A stretch of 64,000 bases of DNA from Accumulibacter sp. (GTDB taxonomy: Bacteria > Pseudomonadota > Gammaproteobacteria > Burkholderiales > Rhodocyclaceae). Below the pieces are notes generated by a model that saw only the letters and a list, made by a program, of their open reading frames with translations, did no database searches and was not told the origin of the DNA. This document shows, in pieces, positions 7,424-16,187 of the stretch. A program made the translations under genes and the position numbers. Positions within the stretch are counted from its first letter, which is position 1. Every line of letters begins with the position of its first letter. The DNA lies in contig NZ_JAZKUG010000001.1 in the NCBI RefSeq assembly GCF_036625195.1, forward strand, positions 1,798,001 through 1,862,000. Direction: 5' to 3'.

Positions 7424-7638
7424 GCGCGAACATCGCACGCGGGCGCAGTCCCCACTCTCCCCACACTGCCGGCTGAAGAGCTTGGTTGCCTGACGCACCG
7501 ACAGCAACCCCGCAACACAACGTGCACGAGGCTGCCGAGTGTCTCGCGCACCCCTGCCCGGATGGGCATGCGTTGGGCGCTACCGCGGGGCGGCGTCAGT
7601 CCGCGAAAGACGCCTCTGCGTCGTGGTTGCGCCGAGGG

Positions 7639-9306
7639 CTAGCCTTCTGGCGCGCTCGTGGCCAGCATCTCGCGTGCATGCTGGCGAGTGACCGCCGTAA
7701 TGTCGATTCCGCCAAGCATGCGGGCGATCTCCTCGACCCTCGCCTCATCATCGAGGTAGACGACCCGGCTGCGCAACTGTTCCCCTGCCAGCTCCTTGCT
7801 GACCTGCCATTGCCAGTGGGCACGCGCTGCCACCTGTGGCAGATGGGTCACACACAGAACCTGTCGCTGATTGCCCAGCTCGCGCAGCAGGCGCCCGACC
7901 ACCTCGGCAACGCTGCCGCCGATGCCGACGTCGACTTCGTCGAAGATGAGGGTCGGTACTGCGGCGGCCTGGCTGGTGACGACCTGGATTGCGAGACTGA
8001 TACGCGAAATCTCACCGCCGGAAGCGACCCTGGCCAGTGCGCGCGCTTCGCTGCCAGCCAAGCCGGCGATGCGAAACTCGACCTGTTCCATGCCATTCGC
8101 ACCGCCTCCATCGACCGCCAGCAGAGCCACCTCGAAGCGTCCGCCACCGAGCGCGAGCTGCTGCATCACCTGGCTCACTTCACTGCCGAGTTGTCTTGCT
8201 GCCGCTTGCCGACCGGCGGAAAGCCGTCCGGCAAGCGCTTCGTAGGCGGCCTTGCTGGCGGCCGTGCGTGCGGCGAGCGCGCCGATGTCGGCAGTCTGCC
8301 CGAGCACCCTCAGCCTTTCCAGCCAGCGCTGCAGCAGATCGGGCAAGTCCTCGGGCGCGCAGCGGAACTTCCGCGCGCAAGAGAGAACGGCATCGAGCCG
8401 CCGCTCGACCTCGCTCAAGCGCCGTGGGTCCAGATCGATCCGGTCACCATAGCGACGAAGAGCCGAAACCGCTTCCCCCAGTTCGGCTTGTGCCGATTCC
8501 ACGAGAGCGGCCACTTCCGCGATCGCCTGGTCATAGTCTGAGAGGTCGCCGAGTCGATGGCTCACCGCCGCCAGGCGCGCGTCGCAGGCGGCATCGCCCG
8601 CAGCCAGCTCCTGCAAGGCAAACTGGACGCCGTCGACGAGGCTGGCCGCATGTGCCAGGCGCTTGTGTTCTTGGTTCAGAAGCGCCCATTCGTCGCGGCA
8701 AAAGGCGAGTGTCTGCAGCTCACGCACCTGCCACTCGAGCTGTTCGGTTTCGCGTGCCAGCGCCTCGGCTCCATCGCTGGCTGCCGCCAAGGCAGCCCGT
8801 GCCTTCTGCCAGCTGCGCCAGGCGGCGGACACCTCCACCTGCAGCGATTCGAGCCGCCCATGCCCGTCGAGCAAGGCACGTTGCGCGTCGCTGCGCAGGA
8901 GCGATTGATGGGCGTGCTGGCCATGGATGTCTACCAGCGACTCAGCCACCTCGCGCAACTGCTGTACCGTCGCCGGCGAGCCATTCAGGTAGGCGCGCGA
9001 ACGACCGCTGCGGTCGACCACCCGTCGCAGCAGCAGGCCTGCCTGCGTGTCGAGATCATGCGCCAGCAGCCAGGCCGCGGCATCGGGCGCGCCGGCGAGG
9101 TCGAACTCGGCGGTGACTTCAGCGCGCTCGCAGCCGCTGCGGATCAATCCGCCGTCGGCGCGCTCGCCGAGGGCAAAGGCGAGTGCGTCGACGAGAATCG
9201 ACTTGCCGGCACCGGTTTCGCCGGTGAGTGTTCCGAAGCCCGCCTGCAAATCGAGTTCCAGGCGGTCGACGAGGACGAAATCACGGATCGTCAGGCGACA
9301 GAGCAT
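7639..9306 (-). CDS. recN: DNA repair protein RecN
   Basis: SMC-like ATPase acting in recombinational repair of double-strand breaks. The 555-residue length is normal. Walker A is GETGAGKSILVDA near residue 30, the middle is a long coiled coil, the ABC signature is VASGGEISRISLAIQ and Walker B is PTLIFDEVDVGIGG. The N-terminus MLCRLTIRDFVLVDRLEL fits the family. It lies downstream of nadK on the same strand, 23 bases apart, a common pairing in proteobacteria. I see no clear LexA box in the short upstream gap. Confidence 0.95.
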   Translation of the reverse strand: MLCRLTIRDFVLVDRLELDLQAGFGTLTGETGAGKSILVDALAFALGERADGGLIRSGCERAEVTAEFDLAGAPDAAAWLLAHDLDTQAGLLLRRVVDRSGRSRAYLNGSPATVQQLREVAESLVDIHGQHAHQSLLRSDAQRALLDGHGRLESLQVEVSAAWRSWQKARAALAAASDGAEALARETEQLEWQVRELQTLAFCRDEWALLNQEHKRLAHAASLVDGVQFALQELAAGDAACDARLAAVSHRLGDLSDYDQAIAEVAALVESAQAELGEAVSALRRYGDRIDLDPRRLSEVERRLDAVLSCARKFRCAPEDLPDLLQRWLERLRVLGQTADIGALAARTAASKAAYEALAGRLSAGRQAAARQLGSEVSQVMQQLALGGGRFEVALLAVDGGGANGMEQVEFRIAGLAGSEARALARVASGGEISRISLAIQVVTSQAAAVPTLIFDEVDVGIGGSVAEVVGRLLRELGNQRQVLCVTHLPQVAARAHWQWQVSKELAGEQLRSRVVYLDDEARVEEIARMLGGIDITAVTRQHAREMLATSAPEG

Positions 9307-9329
9307 GGCATTCCCGTCCGGCGGCCGCG

Positions 9330-10256
9330 CTAGTGTTCCTTCGGCCGTTCGCTCCAGTGCAGCTTCTGGCGGAGCATCGCGAAATAGCTGTAGGCCGGTG
9401 GGTGCAGCAAGGTGATCGAGTACTCGGAGCGTCGTATGCGGACGGTGTCAGCGTTCTTCAGGTCGGCGGTCACCTGGCCGTCGAAGTGGGCGCGCGAGTC
9501 GGTCGCGTGGACGATACGGATTTCGATCTCGGCGCGGTCACCGACCAGGATCGGCCGGTTCGTCAGTGCGTGCGGGCAAAGAGGCACCAGTGCAATGGCC
9601 GAAACCCCAGGGTGCAGGATTGGGCCATTGGCCGACAGGGCATAGGCCGTGGACCCGGTCGAAGTGGCGACGATCAGGCCATCCGAGCGCAGGTGATAGA
9701 TGAACTCGCCGTTGATGAACAACTCGAACTCGATCATCCGGCCGATGGCTCCCTTGTCGACGACGACGTCGTTCAGCGCCAGGTTGCAGACGATGCTGCG
9801 GCCTTCGCGGCTGACCTCGGCATCGAGCAGCATGCGCGTCTCGGGGGTGAAACTGCCATCCAGCAGGTCGTCCATGCACGCCAGCATCTCGGTGCGGGCA
9901 ATATCGGTCATGAACCCCAGGCGGCCCTGGTTCACGCCGACCAGCGGCACGCGATAGCGCGCGAGTTGTCGTGCCGCATTGAGCATGGTGCCATCGCCGC
10001 CAACGACGATCGCCAGGTCGGAGTGGGCGCCGAGCCAGGGAAAGTTGCCGCTCGCCCAGCTTCCGAGCGCCAGGTGCGAGACGACGTTGCCGGCCGTTTC
10101 CTCTTCGATCAGGACGGTAATGCCACGCTCGTGCAGGTAGCGTGCCAGCAAGCGGATCGATTCGGCAATCTCCGGACTGTGGTACTTTCCCACCAACGCG
10201 ATCGTTCGCGGTGGCGGAGCGCAGTCGGCCGAAGCTTGCTGAAAGGCATTGGTCAT
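9330..10256 (-). CDS. nadK: NAD kinase
   Basis: Cytoplasmic ATP-NAD kinase, the source of NADP. The 308-residue protein has the GGDGTMLNAAR motif of the diacylglycerol/NAD kinase fold, the conserved LVGVNQGRLGFMTDI segment and the SDGLIVATSTGSTAYALSANGP substrate region. The second motif reads LALNDVVVD. The N-terminus is extended by a short Ala/Pro-rich leader. It is divergent from hrcA across a 76-base gap and upstream of recN. Confidence 0.95.
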   Translation of the reverse strand: MTNAFQQASADCAPPPRTIALVGKYHSPEIAESIRLLARYLHERGITVLIEEETAGNVVSHLALGSWASGNFPWLGAHSDLAIVVGGDGTMLNAARQLARYRVPLVGVNQGRLGFMTDIARTEMLACMDDLLDGSFTPETRMLLDAEVSREGRSIVCNLALNDVVVDKGAIGRMIEFELFINGEFIYHLRSDGLIVATSTGSTAYALSANGPILHPGVSAIALVPLCPHALTNRPILVGDRAEIEIRIVHATDSRAHFDGQVTADLKNADTVRIRRSEYSITLLHPPAYSYFAMLRQKLHWSERPKEH

Positions 10257-10332
10257 GGGTCCGAATTAAACCACAATTCGACTGGCAACCGCGGCACAGC
10301 GCGGTTGCGGCATTTTTTGTAGAATCCCGGAC

Positions 10333-11361
10333 ATGCTCGACGATCGCGCACGAACACTCCTCAAGACCCTGATCGAACGTTACATTGCCGAAGGTCAGCC
10401 GGTCGGCTCGCGCGCGCTGTCGCGCTGTTCCGGCCTTGAGCTGTCGGCTGCGACGGTGCGCAACGTGATGGCCGACCTCGAGGACATCGGCCTGATCGCC
10501 AGTCCGCATACGTCCGCTGGCCGTGTTCCGACGGCGCGCGGCTATCGCTTCTTCGTCGACAGCCTGCTGACCGTCAAGCCGCTGGAACCGGACAAGCTGC
10601 AGGCCATCGAGGGCCAGTTGCTGCCGACGCAGCCGCGGCAACTGATCAGCAATGCGTCACACCTGCTCTCCGGATTGACCCGTTTCGCCGGCATTGTCAT
10701 GGCACCGCGCCGGCCAACGCTGCGGGTTCGTCAGATGGAGTTCGTCAGCCTGTCCGAGCGGCGCGTGCTGCTGATCCTGGTGACGGCCGACGGCGACGTG
10801 CAGAATCGCTTGCTGTTTACCAACCGTGGGTACACCCCTTCGGAACTGGTCACCGCCACCAACTACCTGAATCAGCATTTCGTCGGACACGATTTCGAGC
10901 ACATGCATGCGCGTGTCCGAGACGAACTGAGGGAACTGCGCGGCGACCTGCAGGCGCTGATGGCCGCTGCGCTGACGGCCGGTGACGAGGTGATCCGAGG
11001 CCCGGGCGAGCGCTATGTGATTTCCGGTGAACGCAACCTGCTTGGAGTCGAGGAGTTCTCGTCGAACATGCAGCGACTGCGCGAGCTGTTTGACCTCTTC
11101 GAACAGCAGACTGCGCTGATGCAACTGCTCGACCTGACGCAGCGAGCCGACGGCGTGCAGATCTTCATCGGCGGGGAGTCCGGTCTGGCTCCGCTCGACG
11201 AATGCAGCGTCGTCACGGCACCCTATGAGGTCGATGGCGAGGTGGTCGGCTCGGTGGGCGTCATCGGCCCGACGCGAATGGCCTACGAGCGGGTGATCCC
11301 GATCGTGGACATCACCGCCAAGCTGCTCTCGTCGGCGCTCAGCTACCAGGCCAACTCCTGA
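10333..11361 (+). CDS. hrcA: Heat-inducible transcription repressor HrcA
   Basis: HrcA represses groE/dnaK-type heat-shock operons by binding CIRCE elements. The 342-residue protein has the N-terminal winged helix (MLDDRARTLLKTLIERYIAE, LSAATVRNVMADLEDIG, SPHTSAGRVPTARGYRFFVD) and the C-terminal GAF-like region (IFIGGESGLAPLDECSVV, YEVDGEVVGSVGVIGP). Its TGA overlaps the ATG of hemH by one base, so the two are co-transcribed and probably translationally coupled. I found no CIRCE inverted repeat in front of it. Confidence 0.95.
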   Translation: MLDDRARTLLKTLIERYIAEGQPVGSRALSRCSGLELSAATVRNVMADLEDIGLIASPHTSAGRVPTARGYRFFVDSLLTVKPLEPDKLQAIEGQLLPTQPRQLISNASHLLSGLTRFAGIVMAPRRPTLRVRQMEFVSLSERRVLLILVTADGDVQNRLLFTNRGYTPSELVTATNYLNQHFVGHDFEHMHARVRDELRELRGDLQALMAAALTAGDEVIRGPGERYVISGERNLLGVEEFSSNMQRLRELFDLFEQQTALMQLLDLTQRADGVQIFIGGESGLAPLDECSVVTAPYEVDGEVVGSVGVIGPTRMAYERVIPIVDITAKLLSSALSYQANS

Positions 11362-12464
11362 TGTCGCGCTATCTCGCTGAACCGGCGTATCGTCACGGCT
11401 CGCCGCCGCTGACCGCCATCCTGCTGATCAACCTCGGGACTCCGGAAGCACCGACGAAGGTCGCCGTACGGCGCTACCTCGGCGAGTTCCTGGCCGACCC
11501 ACGGGTCGTCGAGATCCCGCGGCCGTTGTGGTGGCTGATTCTCAATGGCATCGTCCTCAATACCCGCCCAGGACGCTCTGCGAAGAAGTACGCTGCCGTG
11601 TGGACGGCGGACGGGTCGCCGCTGCAGGTTCATCTGGCACGCCAGGCGACACTGCTGCGCGGCTTTCTCGGCCAGGCCGGACACCGCGTCGCGGTCGAGT
11701 ACGCCATGCGCTATGGCCAGCCGTCGATTCCGGCGACACTGTCACGGCTCAAAGCCGAGGGCTGCACACGCATCCTCTTGTTGCCGCTCTATCCGCAGTA
11801 CGCTGCCAGCACGACTGCGAGCGCGTTCGACGCCGTTGCTGCCTGGCTGCGCGGTGTGCGCAACCAGCCGGAAATACGCAGCATCCGGAGTTTCGCCGAC
11901 CACCCGGGCTACATCGCCGCGCTGGCTGCCAGCGTCCGCGAGCACTGGGCAAGCCACGGTCGGCCGGCTGCCTCCTATCGTCTGTTGATGAGCTTTCATG
12001 GGCTGCCCCGCTACACCCTCGACCGCGGCGATCCCTACCATTGTGAGTGCCAGAAGACCGCACGCCTCCTCGCCGAAGCGCTTGGTCTCGGCAAGGAGGC
12101 GCATCTGGCCTGCTTTCAGTCCCGCTTTGGTCGCAGCGAATGGCTGCAGCCCTACACCGTGGCGAGCCTGCGTGCGCTGGCCAACGAGGGCGTACACAGG
12201 GTCGATGTGATCTGTCCCGGGTTCACGGCGGACTGCCTCGAGACGCTCGAGGAAGTGGCCATCGAGGGCAGGAGCGAGTTCCTGCATGCCGGCGGCAGAG
12301 AGTACCACTACATCCCCTGCCTGAACGAGCGGGACGACTGGATCCACGCGCTGGCCCAACTGGCTGCCAACCATCTCCAGGGTTGGCCGACGCGCGAAGC
12401 CCCCGATGCAGCCGCCCTTGAGCTGAGCGCCCTGCGCGCTCGCGCCCTCGGCGCCCGCTCCTGA
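11361..12464 (+). CDS. hemH: Ferrochelatase
   Basis: Inserts Fe(II) into protoporphyrin IX, the last step of protoheme synthesis, at the membrane surface. The 367-residue protein has TAILLINLGTPEAPTKVAV at the N-terminus, the catalytic-histidine segment LLMSFHGLPRYTLDRGDPY, and the C-terminal ICPGFTADCLETLEEVAIEG with the conserved Glu pair. It is coupled to hrcA by a one-base stop/start overlap and converges on aceB across a hairpin at 12573-12609. Confidence 0.95.
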   Translation: MSRYLAEPAYRHGSPPLTAILLINLGTPEAPTKVAVRRYLGEFLADPRVVEIPRPLWWLILNGIVLNTRPGRSAKKYAAVWTADGSPLQVHLARQATLLRGFLGQAGHRVAVEYAMRYGQPSIPATLSRLKAEGCTRILLLPLYPQYAASTTASAFDAVAAWLRGVRNQPEIRSIRSFADHPGYIAALAASVREHWASHGRPAASYRLLMSFHGLPRYTLDRGDPYHCECQKTARLLAEALGLGKEAHLACFQSRFGRSEWLQPYTVASLRALANEGVHRVDVICPGFTADCLETLEEVAIEGRSEFLHAGGREYHYIPCLNERDDWIHALAQLAANHLQGWPTREAPDAAALELSALRARALGARS

Positions 12465-12572
12465 AGCTTGCCGAGGCGGTCAAGCAGGCGCCGGGAAGCG
12501 GCGGTCCCGGCGGCGACAAGGGCGGCGTTTGCGATCCCGCCTTTGCTTTCCCTGAGGGCCGTCGTCGGGTGG

Positions 12573-12609
12573 GGCGGGAGCGCTAGCCGAGCGCTCTTCC
12601 GCTCCCGCC
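12573..12609. terminator. Hairpin between convergent hemH and aceB
   Basis: A perfect 10-bp GC stem (GGCGGGAGCG at 12573-12582 with CGCTCCCGCC at 12600-12609) and a 17-base loop lie between two convergent genes. There is no clear U tract on either strand, so this is a probable but not classical terminator. Confidence 0.5.
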
Positions 12610-12618
12610 GGGCAGGGC

Positions 12619-14217
12619 TCAGTCCATTGCTTCGTACAGCGGCAAAGTGAGGAACTCCGGGTAGTCCGGCGTCAGAGACATCCTGTCGAAAATCACTGCC
12701 GCCTGGTCGTAGGTCGCCGTTTCCTCTCCCTGGGCGCTGACGGTAGCCTTCACCCTGGCCAGCTCCTCGGCGATCATGCCGCGCACCATGTCGGCGGTCA
12801 CCTTGCGTCCGTCGTCGAGGACTCCCTTCGGCGAAACCACCCATTGCCACACCTGCGAACGGGAGATCTCGGCGGTGGCGGCGTCTTCCATCAGGTTGTG
12901 GATCGGCACGCAGCCGTTGCCCGCCAGCCAACTGCCCAGGTAGTGGATACCGACGTTGATGTTGTTGCGCACGCCCGCCTCGGTGATTGGCTGCGACGGC
13001 TGGAAGTTGAGGAAGTCGGCAGCCGTGAAGTTCTCGTCGCGCTGCTTCTCCCATTGGTTCGGGCGGTCACCGAGAACCTTCTGGAACTCTTCGGCGGCGA
13101 TCGCGACCAAGCCGGGGTGCGCCACCCAGCCGCCGTCGAAGCCGTCGTTGGCGTCGCGCGCCTTGTCGTGCCGGATGCCGGCGAGCGCTTTCTCATTCGC
13201 TACCGGATCATTCTTGATCGGAATCAGTGCGCTCATTCCGCCCATCGCCGGTGCTCCGCGCTTGTGGCAGATCTTGACCAGTTGCAGTGCGTAGCTGCGC
13301 ATGAACGGCACTTCCATCGTGATGGCGCCGCGGTTGGCGAGGCAGAAGTCGGGGTTCTTCTTGAACTTCTTGATGCACGAAAAGATGTAGTCCCAGCGGC
13401 CGGCATTGAGGCCCGCCGAGTGCTCGCGCAGTTCGTAGAGGATCTCCTCCATTTCGAAGGTTGCAAGAATCGTCTCGACGAGGACGGTTGCCTTGATCGT
13501 ACCCCTGGGCAGACCGATATGCTCCTGGGCCATGATGAAGATGTCGTTCCACAGACGGGCCTCGAGGTGCGATTCCATCTTCGGCAGGTAGTAGAACGGG
13601 CCGGCGCCACGCGCGACCTGCTCGCGGGCATTGTGGAAGAAAACCAGGCCAAAGTCGAAGATGCCGCCGGAAACCCGCTGCCCATCGACGGTGACGTGCT
13701 TCTCGTCGAGATGCCAGCCGCGCGGGCGGATCTGCAGGGTGGCGACCTTCTCGTTGAGTGCGTACTCCTTGCCGGCCTCGTTGGTGAATGAGAGTTGCCG
13801 ACGGATCGCCCGGAACAGGTTGAGCTGGCCCTGTACCTGATTGTCCCAGTTCGGACTGTTGGAATCCTCGAAGTCGGTCATGTACGAATCGGCGCCGGAA
13901 TTGTAGGCGTTGATGATCATTTTCGCTTCGACCGGGCCGGTAATCTCGGTTCGACGACACGCGAGTGCTGCCGGCAGTGGCGCGATCTTCCACTCGCCCT
14001 CGCGGATGTGCCGCGTTTCCGGCAGAAAGTCCGGCATTTCGCCCGCGTCGATCCGCGCCTGGCGATCCCGCCGCGCTTGCAGCAACTCTTGCCGGCGGCC
14101 TTCGAAGGTCCGATGCAGCTTGGCGACCAGCGCCAGCGCATCGCGCGTGAGAATGTTTTCGTATCCGGGTCTGATCGGGGCGTTTACTTGCATTCCGGCG
14201 GGCAGATCGAGGCTCAT
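12619..14217 (-). CDS. aceB: Malate synthase A
   Basis: Condenses glyoxylate with acetyl-CoA to malate, the second step of the glyoxylate shunt, allowing growth on acetate or fatty acids. The 532-residue length fits the A isoform. Seen are ANAY-like IINAYNSGADSYMTDFEDS, QIRPRGWHLDEKHVTVDG, SAGLNAGRWDYIFSCIKKF, and the C-terminal GVRNNINVGIHYLGSWLAG with the acid/base region near GNGCVPIHNLMEDAATAEI. It is divergent from a LysR gene, a natural candidate regulator. Isocitrate lyase is not in the window. Confidence 0.95.
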   Translation of the reverse strand: MSLDLPAGMQVNAPIRPGYENILTRDALALVAKLHRTFEGRRQELLQARRDRQARIDAGEMPDFLPETRHIREGEWKIAPLPAALACRRTEITGPVEAKMIINAYNSGADSYMTDFEDSNSPNWDNQVQGQLNLFRAIRRQLSFTNEAGKEYALNEKVATLQIRPRGWHLDEKHVTVDGQRVSGGIFDFGLVFFHNAREQVARGAGPFYYLPKMESHLEARLWNDIFIMAQEHIGLPRGTIKATVLVETILATFEMEEILYELREHSAGLNAGRWDYIFSCIKKFKKNPDFCLANRGAITMEVPFMRSYALQLVKICHKRGAPAMGGMSALIPIKNDPVANEKALAGIRHDKARDANDGFDGGWVAHPGLVAIAAEEFQKVLGDRPNQWEKQRDENFTAADFLNFQPSQPITEAGVRNNINVGIHYLGSWLAGNGCVPIHNLMEDAATAEISRSQVWQWVVSPKGVLDDGRKVTADMVRGMIAEELARVKATVSAQGEETATYDQAAVIFDRMSLTPDYPEFLTLPLYEAMD

Positions 14218-14321
14218 TGGGTGGCTCCTGTCGATGAGTTATGATGCAGTGCAAGAATTCTATTCGATGCGCAGGACAAAGATAAGATCGACTGGAATCA
14301 AAGTATCTTTTACTCTGGGTA

Positions 14322-15233
14322 ATGAATTGCACGATGGACCATCTCAAGCAGATCGAGGCCTTCGTCAACGCGGCGACACGTGGCAGTTTGTCAGCTGCCG
14401 CCCGACTCGAGGCGGTCACGCCGGCGGTGATCGGGCGGCGCCTCGATGCCCTCGAGGCCCGCCTTGGCGTCAAGCTGCTGCTGCGCACGACGCGCAAGCT
14501 GTCGCTGACCTTCGAAGGGCAGGCTTTTCTCGAAGACTGCCAACGGATCCTCAACGACTTGGCGAATGCCGAGGCGGCGGTTTCACTCGGTGGCGTTCAG
14601 GCCAGTGGCCACTTGCGGGTGTCGGCACCCGCCGGCTTCGGGCGGCGCCACGTGGCTCCGCAGGTGGCGGCGTTCATGCGGTCGAACCCGGAGGTCAGCG
14701 TTCGCCTTGATCTCACCGATCGGCTCGTCGACCTCGTGAACGAGGGCGTCGACTGTGCCGTGCGCATCGGCGAGCTGGCCGATTCGCGTCTGGCGGTGAG
14801 CAAGCTTGGCGAGATGAGGCGTCTGGTCGTCGGTAGCCCGTCGTACCTGGCAAGCCACGGAATTCCGGCGACTCCCGCCGATCTGGCGCGACACAACTGC
14901 CTTTCTCTCGGGCAACAGCGGGGCTGGGCCCTGCGCGAGACGCCTGCTGGTGAGGTCGTGAACCACAAGGTCGCGGGGAACTTCGAGTGCAATGATGGCG
15001 CTGTGCTGCACGAATGGGCACTGGCCGGCAAGGGGTTGGCGTGGCGCTCGTTGTGGGAGGTGGGAGACGACCTGCGGCGGGGGGATCTGGTTTCCGTTCT
15101 GGACGACTATGCCGCGCCAGCCGTCGGCATCCATGCCGTTTTTCCCCAGTGGCGGCACCTCCCGTTGCGGGTCCGTCTGTTCATCGACCATGCCAAGAGG
15201 ACTTTCGGCGACCCGCGGTACTGGGAAACCTGA
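14322..15233 (+). CDS. LysR-family transcriptional regulator
   Basis: A 303-residue regulator with an N-terminal LysR winged helix (MDHLKQIEAFVNAATRGSLS, VTPAVIGRRLDALEARLGVK) and a substrate-binding domain (HLRVSAPAGFGRRHVAPQVA, VDCAVRIGELADSRL). The start may be the ATG at 14322 or the one at 14334; the latter matches the usual family start. It is divergent from aceB, so control of the glyoxylate shunt is a reasonable inference from position only. The effector is unknown. Confidence 0.85.
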   Translation: MNCTMDHLKQIEAFVNAATRGSLSAAARLEAVTPAVIGRRLDALEARLGVKLLLRTTRKLSLTFEGQAFLEDCQRILNDLANAEAAVSLGGVQASGHLRVSAPAGFGRRHVAPQVAAFMRSNPEVSVRLDLTDRLVDLVNEGVDCAVRIGELADSRLAVSKLGEMRRLVVGSPSYLASHGIPATPADLARHNCLSLGQQRGWALRETPAGEVVNHKVAGNFECNDGAVLHEWALAGKGLAWRSLWEVGDDLRRGDLVSVLDDYAAPAVGIHAVFPQWRHLPLRVRLFIDHAKRTFGDPRYWET

Positions 15234-15303
15234 AAGAGCCAGAGCGGGACGACGACGCGCCGCCGGCGTACCGTCGCCGTCGGACCGGTCGCTGCCGCGG
15301 CGA

Positions 15304-15522
15304 TCACTGGCTGTTCTCGGCGGCTTTCTTGGCGGCGCGCAGGAGGGCTTTCCTGGCTTTTTCGGCACGAATGTGCGCCAAGGCCTGCGCCTTGTTGCAC
15401 TCCTTGCAATAGGAATGCAAACCGTCCGAACTACGCGCATTCTTGTGGAAGTCAAGCACGGGCTTCTCTTGCTTGCACTTGACACAAATCTTGGTTTTCA
15501 CTGGACCGGTCGAGGATTCCAT
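15304..15522 (-). CDS. Small zinc-finger protein
   Basis: About 72 residues from the ATG at 15522; an in-frame ATG at 15546 is an alternative and neither has a strong ribosome binding site. The core ICVKCKQEKPVLDFHK is followed by GLHSYCKECNKAQALAHI, giving two CxxC pairs 20-odd residues apart in the pattern of small treble-clef/HNH-like zinc proteins. The C-terminus is a basic alanine-rich helix (KARKALLRAAKKAAENS). Its function is unknown. The longer upstream open frame is not convincing as coding sequence. Confidence 0.6.
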   Translation of the reverse strand: MESSTGPVKTKICVKCKQEKPVLDFHKNARSSDGLHSYCKECNKAQALAHIRAEKARKALLRAAKKAAENSQ

Positions 15523-16187
15523 TACGAGATCAGAAAGGCATTCCATTATCAGTATCACTAATGAATTTCGCGTTGCGTTCAACTTCATTCCTGCTCTCGG
15601 CGAGGGCGCTTGAGGCCCGTGGCGGGACGGCGTCGGACCCAGTTGCTGCCGCCACGAACCTCCATCCGCAGCTGAAAACCGTTCAGCGGTGGGCATTTGA
15701 TCCATGTCTGGCGCTTGGCGCAGTAGCGGAGGGCTGGCGTCCGGCAATGGCATACCGCAACACTGGGTGCTCCGTCGCCGACCGTCGCGCGCCGCTGCGG
15801 CGCACGTTGCCGCGAGATGGAATAAGCAAGCTCTATGCCATTAAATCAATTTAGCTTATTCTTCAGTGCGTTGGCTCAACGGGATCGCGGTGCGCGTCGT
15901 TGGCCACTGGCTAGATGTAAAGAATCCTGACAGTCGTCGGGATGCAGGCCGCGACCCGAGCGCTCGCCCCTCGGTCGATGACCCGCCTGACGGTCGATGA
16001 CGTGTGGCCGACTGGCACCTGCCGGATCAGAGCCTGGTGCCTGGTGGTTTCTGGCGGCAAGTCGGCCAGGGCGCGGTTGACCTGCTGCGGCGCGGTCGGG
16101 TCTGCCGGCGGCGCCGCATGCCCCTGCCGGTCGCTACTGACGCGCCGTCGGCGGGTGTCTGCAGGGCAGTATCGCCGACATCCCCGG
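15523..16187. other. Intergenic stretch without a supported gene
   Basis: About 660 bases between the zinc-finger gene and the HD-GYP gene. Open frames here have no ribosome binding sites or recognisable motifs. The part around 15820-15900 is markedly A/T-richer than its surroundings and holds the inverted repeat listed separately. Nothing else is visible. Confidence 0.5.
15820..15861. repeat. Inverted repeat GAATAAGC...GCTTATTC
   Basis: Perfect 8-bp arms at 15820-15827 and 15854-15861 are separated by 26 bases in a locally A/T-rich patch of an otherwise GC-rich gap. It could be an operator or chance; there is no adjacent promoter I can defend. Confidence 0.35.

Noticed and set aside
10257..10332. 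CIRCE operator in the nadK-hrcA gap
   Set aside because: No TTAGCACTC-N9-GAGTGCTAA-like repeat is present.
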